In this document: in pieces, positions 60,488 through 64,000 of the stretch
Position numbering within the stretch: position 1 is the first letter of the stretch
Layout of the letters: each line of letters begins with the position of its first letter
Origin: Poecilobothrus nobilitatus
Taxonomy: Eukaryota > Arthropoda > Insecta > Diptera > Dolichopodidae
Direction of reading: 5' to 3'
Assembly: GCA_947095535.1 (NCBI GenBank)
Contig: OX352774.1
Span: forward strand, 115,261,996 to 115,325,995
DNA length: 64,000 nt
Translations under genes and position numbers: made by a program
The notes under the pieces: model-generated
Databases searched by the model: none
Told to the model about the DNA's origin: nothing
What the model saw: only the letters and a program-made list of their open reading frames with translations

Positions 60488-60502
60488 AGTCGATTGCATC
60501 GA
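60488..60502 (+). other. 3' subterminal hairpin of Helentron copy B
   Basis: GTCGAT-TGC-ATCGAC is a perfect 6-bp stem. It is followed by about 18 nt and CTTGTTTT. The same place holds AGTTGA/TCAACT in copy C and a slightly decayed stem in copy A. Confidence 0.7.
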
Positions 60503-60523
60503 CTTACTGTTACATTTACTTGT

Positions 60524-62231
60524 TTTTTTTTTGTTTTGATTTTGCATATACATTTAGTTGACTAGTTATATTTTAAGATCCTTTGATATTAGTTTAAATT
60601 TTCTATTATTTTCAGCAACCCTTTGAATTTTTAATTTTATTAACTTAAAAATGTTCAAAAAAGGAGTAAAACCTTTGATTAGCTTTGGTACACTTCGAAT
60701 GCAAAGGACGTAAAACTGAAAACAAAAATTACGGAAAAATTATTTTCCTCAATAAACTTACAATTTATTAATCTTGGGGAATAACTTAATATATATTGAA
60801 TTAAATATAAATGAAAATATTGATAGCACTGTTTTCAGAGAATCTTGCGAAGTTCCTATTTATTTAGCACATTTCTGGATCAATATCTTTTCCGCTCTCA
60901 TTTTTTATGTAACAAACATTAATCTAACAAATCATCAATATTAATAGACTCGGTCATGGTTTCAGGAATATAATATAGCTAAAGAACTCAGAACAAGTTC
61001 TTAATGGCTATACGGCACTTTGAGATTAACTATAAATAATTTTCGATAACCAAATATTTAGTATACCTAATATTAAGTATACCTATATCAAACATACCTA
61101 TATGTACAAGTTCATTATTGCAGTAATGTGGTAATGTTAAGATTTTTAAACGTAATGTACTATTTAACGAAAGTTCTAATAACATTTGAATAAAAAAACC
61201 CAACTTTTTTCTTTTTATATCTTATATGTGTGTGCACATCTATAGTATTTTAAATATCTTAAAAATTTAAAATATATAAGTTCATTCAACAGAATTTAAT
61301 TCTAATGCGATTTGACTGATTCTGAATAATATGTGTTGCTGGTCATTTGCTTATTTGAGTTTTAAATTCAGAAGGGAAGGAGGATAATAATGATTTTCTT
61401 CTTCTTTTTTATATTTTAGTCATATTTTTATTCTTTGAGTATGTAAATCGTCTTAAATTTTTTTTTTAGGAATTCAGAATTTATGAGCTTTGAATATTTA
61501 AGTACCTATAACGTAAATAATATGTAAAACCTACGTTATTGTTGTTTGTTTTGCTTGTTGCGTTTATAATACTGTATCTACACAATATAAAAAATAAAGT
61601 TTTAGTTTTTTTTTTTATTTTAATAAATAGAATTCAATTTTTGTCCAATTATTTTCACTGTATATAAACATAAACTAAACGATTCAATGCGACAGAAATT
61701 AAAGGAAAATGGTGACAAGAAGAGTTTGGTTTTGAGACGGGACAGTAAAAGTTGAATATTCACTATTTTTATTGCATTTTTTCCCCTTTAAAAATTGGAT
61801 ACACTTTCATATTAACTAATAATATTATATTAACTATATTATATGTATATATATACAAATATGTAATAATGCATAATATATAGGAGGTAAGTATGATTGG
61901 TATTTATTAGGTAGAAAGAAATCTGATATTATTCATGACCAAACAAATAACAGATTGCTTCACTGAGCTTTAGCGACATTAGTGACATTAGGTTTTTTTT
62001 TCTGGTTTCTTGAATTTTATCGTTGATTTTACTTTTCTCTATATATTTTTTTTTTCTTCCATATCTCACATATGTTTTACTAAACAAAAAAAAAAAAATT
62101 ACTCTGTGTCTGCTGTCGTTTAGCAGTTTCTGCTGATAGGTCATGATTAGATTTTTATTTTCTGGAAAACAAAAAAAATTATGTTTACAGAGTGCTTAAG
62201 AAAATTCAAATTTTATAATAAGTTATAATGA
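60524..62231. other. AT-rich DNA, no gene recognised
   Basis: No coding content or shared repeat was found. Confidence 0.45.
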
Positions 62232-62239
62232 GTTATAAT
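62232..62239 (+). repeat. hAT target-site duplication, left
   Basis: GTTATAAT, repeated exactly at 62900-62907. The host site already contains the same word once more at 62222-62229. Confidence 0.8.
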
Positions 62240-62271
62240 CAGGGCTGCAAACCCACAAAAAATCGGGTTCA

Positions 62272-62338
62272 GGTTCGGGTTCGGGTTCGAACTGGAATAT
62301 TTTAGTGGGTTCGGTCCGGGTTCGGGTTCGGGTTCAAA
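62272..62338 (+). repeat. GGGTTC array, left end of hAT
   Basis: 'tcgggttcaggttcgggttc' continues as 'gggttcgaactgg', then 'gtgggttcggtccgggttcg' and 'ggttcgggttcaaa'. About eight units or near-units. Confidence 0.8.
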
Positions 62339-62809
62339 TTTTTTAATCAACATAACAAGTGCAGCATTATTGATTGCAAATCAAAATCTATTAATTTTAC
62401 TTATGTATTATTTTTTGCTTTATTTGATTTGCAAGTGCATAATAGGCATAGAAATTAGAAGTAGAGAAAAAAATTCTTGAAGAAACATGAAAAAAACCAT
62501 AACAAATTGTGTTTACTTCTTTCTATTTGGAATGGAATATGTAAACTATGACTAGCTATACCAAAAGCAATACACATTTGGATATACAAGTAGAATATTA
62601 TCTCTCTAAATAATTTTTGTAGTTGTATTTACTTACTTAAATATATTTCTAGTAGGTATATTACTAGGTACGTACATATTTAAATTGCTAAGCATAATAC
62701 GTGACTATGCAAATATGTGACTATGTAAGTATTTTACTATTTTAAAAAATCACTGTTGAATTTGATTGCGAATGAAATGGTGAACCTGAACGAAATGCAA
62801 TTTTTTACT

Positions 62810-62885
62810 GGGTTTAGGTTCGGGTTCTGGTTCGTCAAAATGCTTGTTCCGGAGCGGTTTTGGGTTCGGGTTCGGGTTCGGATAC
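62810..62885 (+). repeat. GGGTTC array, right end of hAT
   Basis: 'ctgggtttaggttcgggttc' is followed by 'tggttcg', and then 'ttgggttcgggttcgggttc' and 'ggatacgg' close to the terminal repeat. Confidence 0.8.
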
Positions 62886-62899
62886 GGTTTGCAGCTCTG

Positions 62900-62907
62900 G
62901 TTATAAT
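62900..62907 (+). repeat. hAT target-site duplication, right
   Basis: GTTATAAT, identical to 62232-62239. Confidence 0.8.
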
Positions 62908-64000
62908 GAGGATAAATTATCTGTTATGGTTTAGAAATACCTTGCGTTGTAGTTTTAATTTTTTATGTGCTTTTAAAATTCCGTTTAATACCGCCCATAA
63001 AAATGTATACATACTTTCAATCTTTTTATTTCCACTTTGCATCAAATAATAAACAATTACTATTGTTAACTTAAATTACTATTAATTTTTCGTAATCATA
63101 CATAGACAGAAGAAGCGTTCACTTCCGATTTCGGTAGTTGTTTAGACCGGTGCTTCGACAGTCTGTAACAAGAATTACCAAAATGAACCACAAAGTCTTT
63201 AACAAATCTTTTTTATTCTCATTTCAATAAATTTTGTAAAATCTTAAAGAGGCCTTTATTTTAATATATATATACTTTTTCTTTTATTGTCAACCACCTG
63301 TACACCTTCGCTATTATAATATTTTAAGTAACTGAATACCGCTTGAATAAAGGAGATAAAATCTTAACTTAAATTTATTTAGTAAAAGCATAGGTAATGT
63401 AAGAATATAATGCTTTTTTTAAGTTAATGATAGTGTGTAATATTTTGCACGCAATTTGATAATTTCATAGATAAAATAAATAAAAAATTCAGCTGGAATT
63501 CAATTGGTTTAATATTTTTGATATTATTTACAAAAAAAAAAAAAGAAAAAACGAATGCGGTTAAAGTCTCAATTTCAGTTTGAACTTTTAAAATTTTAGC
63601 AATATTAGAGTTAAGAATTAAAAATTAATTTGACGCCAAATTGACGAGACAACGAAATCATTTTTCACTTTTCATCAAAAAAAAAAAAAAAAAACTTAGA
63701 GAAAATCATGTGTAAAAGTATCTTTAGATCATTTAAAAACTGATTTTAAAAAATTGATAAGGGAAACATTCAATTAATTTTAATTAACAGTTTGAAATTA
63801 TTGAAGAATATAAAACGATTGATTTGAAATACTTATAGTTGTACGCAGATTTAAAAAATAAAAACACTGTATTGCTAATAGAAGTTAAGTTGCGCAAAGT
63901 ATTAATTAGATGCAAGTCTTTTTCAAAGGGTTAAATAAAATATATTATTTTTATTTTTTTTTATGAGGGTTAGTAGAAAATTTCAAACTTGACCTAAAGG
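62908..64000. other. AT-rich DNA to the window end
   Basis: No gene, repeat or RNA was recognised. Two A runs lie near 63531-63543 and 63679-63694. Confidence 0.45.

Larger units (their letters stand above)
59422..60523 (+). mobile_element. DINE-1-like Helentron with doubled 5' end (copy B)
   Basis: The 5' block 'tataccctacac.taaag' followed by 'tatagggtatattaacttt' is present twice in tandem. Then come 'ggaagcgagttagatatgg', 'gagtcgatttaacgatgtcc' and 'gaccgtccgtccgttcg', the order known from fly DINE-1/INE-1. The core has five diverged direct repeats. The 3' end has AGGTGTAGGGTATT, which pairs with the 5' end, then the hairpin GTCGATTGCATCGAC at 60488-60502 and 'acttgttttttttt'. Several overlapping minus-strand open frames in the core are repeat by-products and not genes. 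No helicase is present. Confidence 0.75.
62240..62899. mobile_element. Non-autonomous hAT element, 660 bp
   Basis: The ends are CAGGGCTGCAAAC and, in reverse complement, CAGAGCTGCAAAC (12 of 13 match), bounded by the exact 8-bp duplication GTTATAAT. Such ends and duplication length are diagnostic of hAT. Each end carries an array of GGGTTC units (62272-62338 and 62810-62885). The two arrays read in the same direction on the plus strand, not mirrored. The middle is plain AT-rich sequence without a transposase frame, so the element is a deletion derivative or MITE. The end array differs from the ACTCG array of the hAT at 52256, so the two are separate families. Confidence 0.85.

Noticed and set aside
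62272..62338. Telomere-like repeat (GGGTTC)
   Set aside because: It is confined to the ends of a hAT element and the unit is not an insect telomere repeat.
62756..63049. A 97-codon plus-strand frame
   Set aside because: It starts in the hAT element and crosses its end and target duplication into flanking DNA. The GFRFGF/VRVRVRIR-like part is the GGGTTC array translated.
1..64000. CRISPR arrays, bacterial operons, riboswitches
   Set aside because: Spacer-repeat regularity, ribosome-binding sites and dense coding are all absent. The sequence is eukaryotic in character.

Overview
This window looks like nuclear DNA of an insect, most probably a fly (Diptera). It is strongly AT-rich, full of long A and T homopolymers, and has no bacterial-style gene packing. 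The fly assignment is an inference from three elements that resemble the DINE-1/INE-1 (Helentron) family of flies: ATACCC...GGGTAT 5' ends, a 'gagtcgat...gtccgtccgtccg' block, a minisatellite core, and a 3' hairpin followed by a T-rich CTTGTTT end. I found no intact host protein gene and no functional tRNA, rRNA or CRISPR array. The window is therefore intergenic or part of one or more very large introns. What can be supported is almost entirely mobile-element debris and repeats.

Layout. 1-12.8 kb: a foldback element (1600-2345), a tRNA-derived SINE of family 2 (3748-3920), a LINE C-terminus with RNase H and zinc-knuckle remnants (4863-5187), a well-preserved SINE of family 1 with target-site duplications (7972-8216), a minus-strand tRNA-like sequence (8797-8875), and a second LINE C-terminus (12537-12741). 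12.8-31 kb: mostly unique AT-rich DNA with a second SINE-2 copy (20079-20262) and a small inverted-repeat element (24559-24898). 31-42.2 kb: a partial SINE-1, three copies of an unrecognised repeat family called X here, one of them split by a DINE-1-like insertion (36515-37283), and a 1.69 kb modular foldback element (40465-42151). 42.2-46.8 kb: AT-rich DNA with no call. 46.8-53.4 kb: a LINE graveyard with four decayed reverse-transcriptase fragments, all on the plus strand. It ends in a 1.15 kb hAT element (52256-53409) with an exact 8-bp duplication that still carries the last coding segment of a hAT transposase. 54.7-64 kb: two more DINE-1-like elements (54665-55902 and 59422-60523) and a 660-bp non-autonomous hAT element (62240-62899) with an exact 8-bp duplication.

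No genes work together as a pathway here. The window records successive insertions: hAT into a LINE, and a Helentron-like element into repeat X. Several elements share internal modules (repeat R) while having different termini. The least familiar structures are the 40.5-42.2 kb foldback element and the two hAT elements whose ends carry dense arrays of a short motif (ACTCG in one, GGGTTC in the other).
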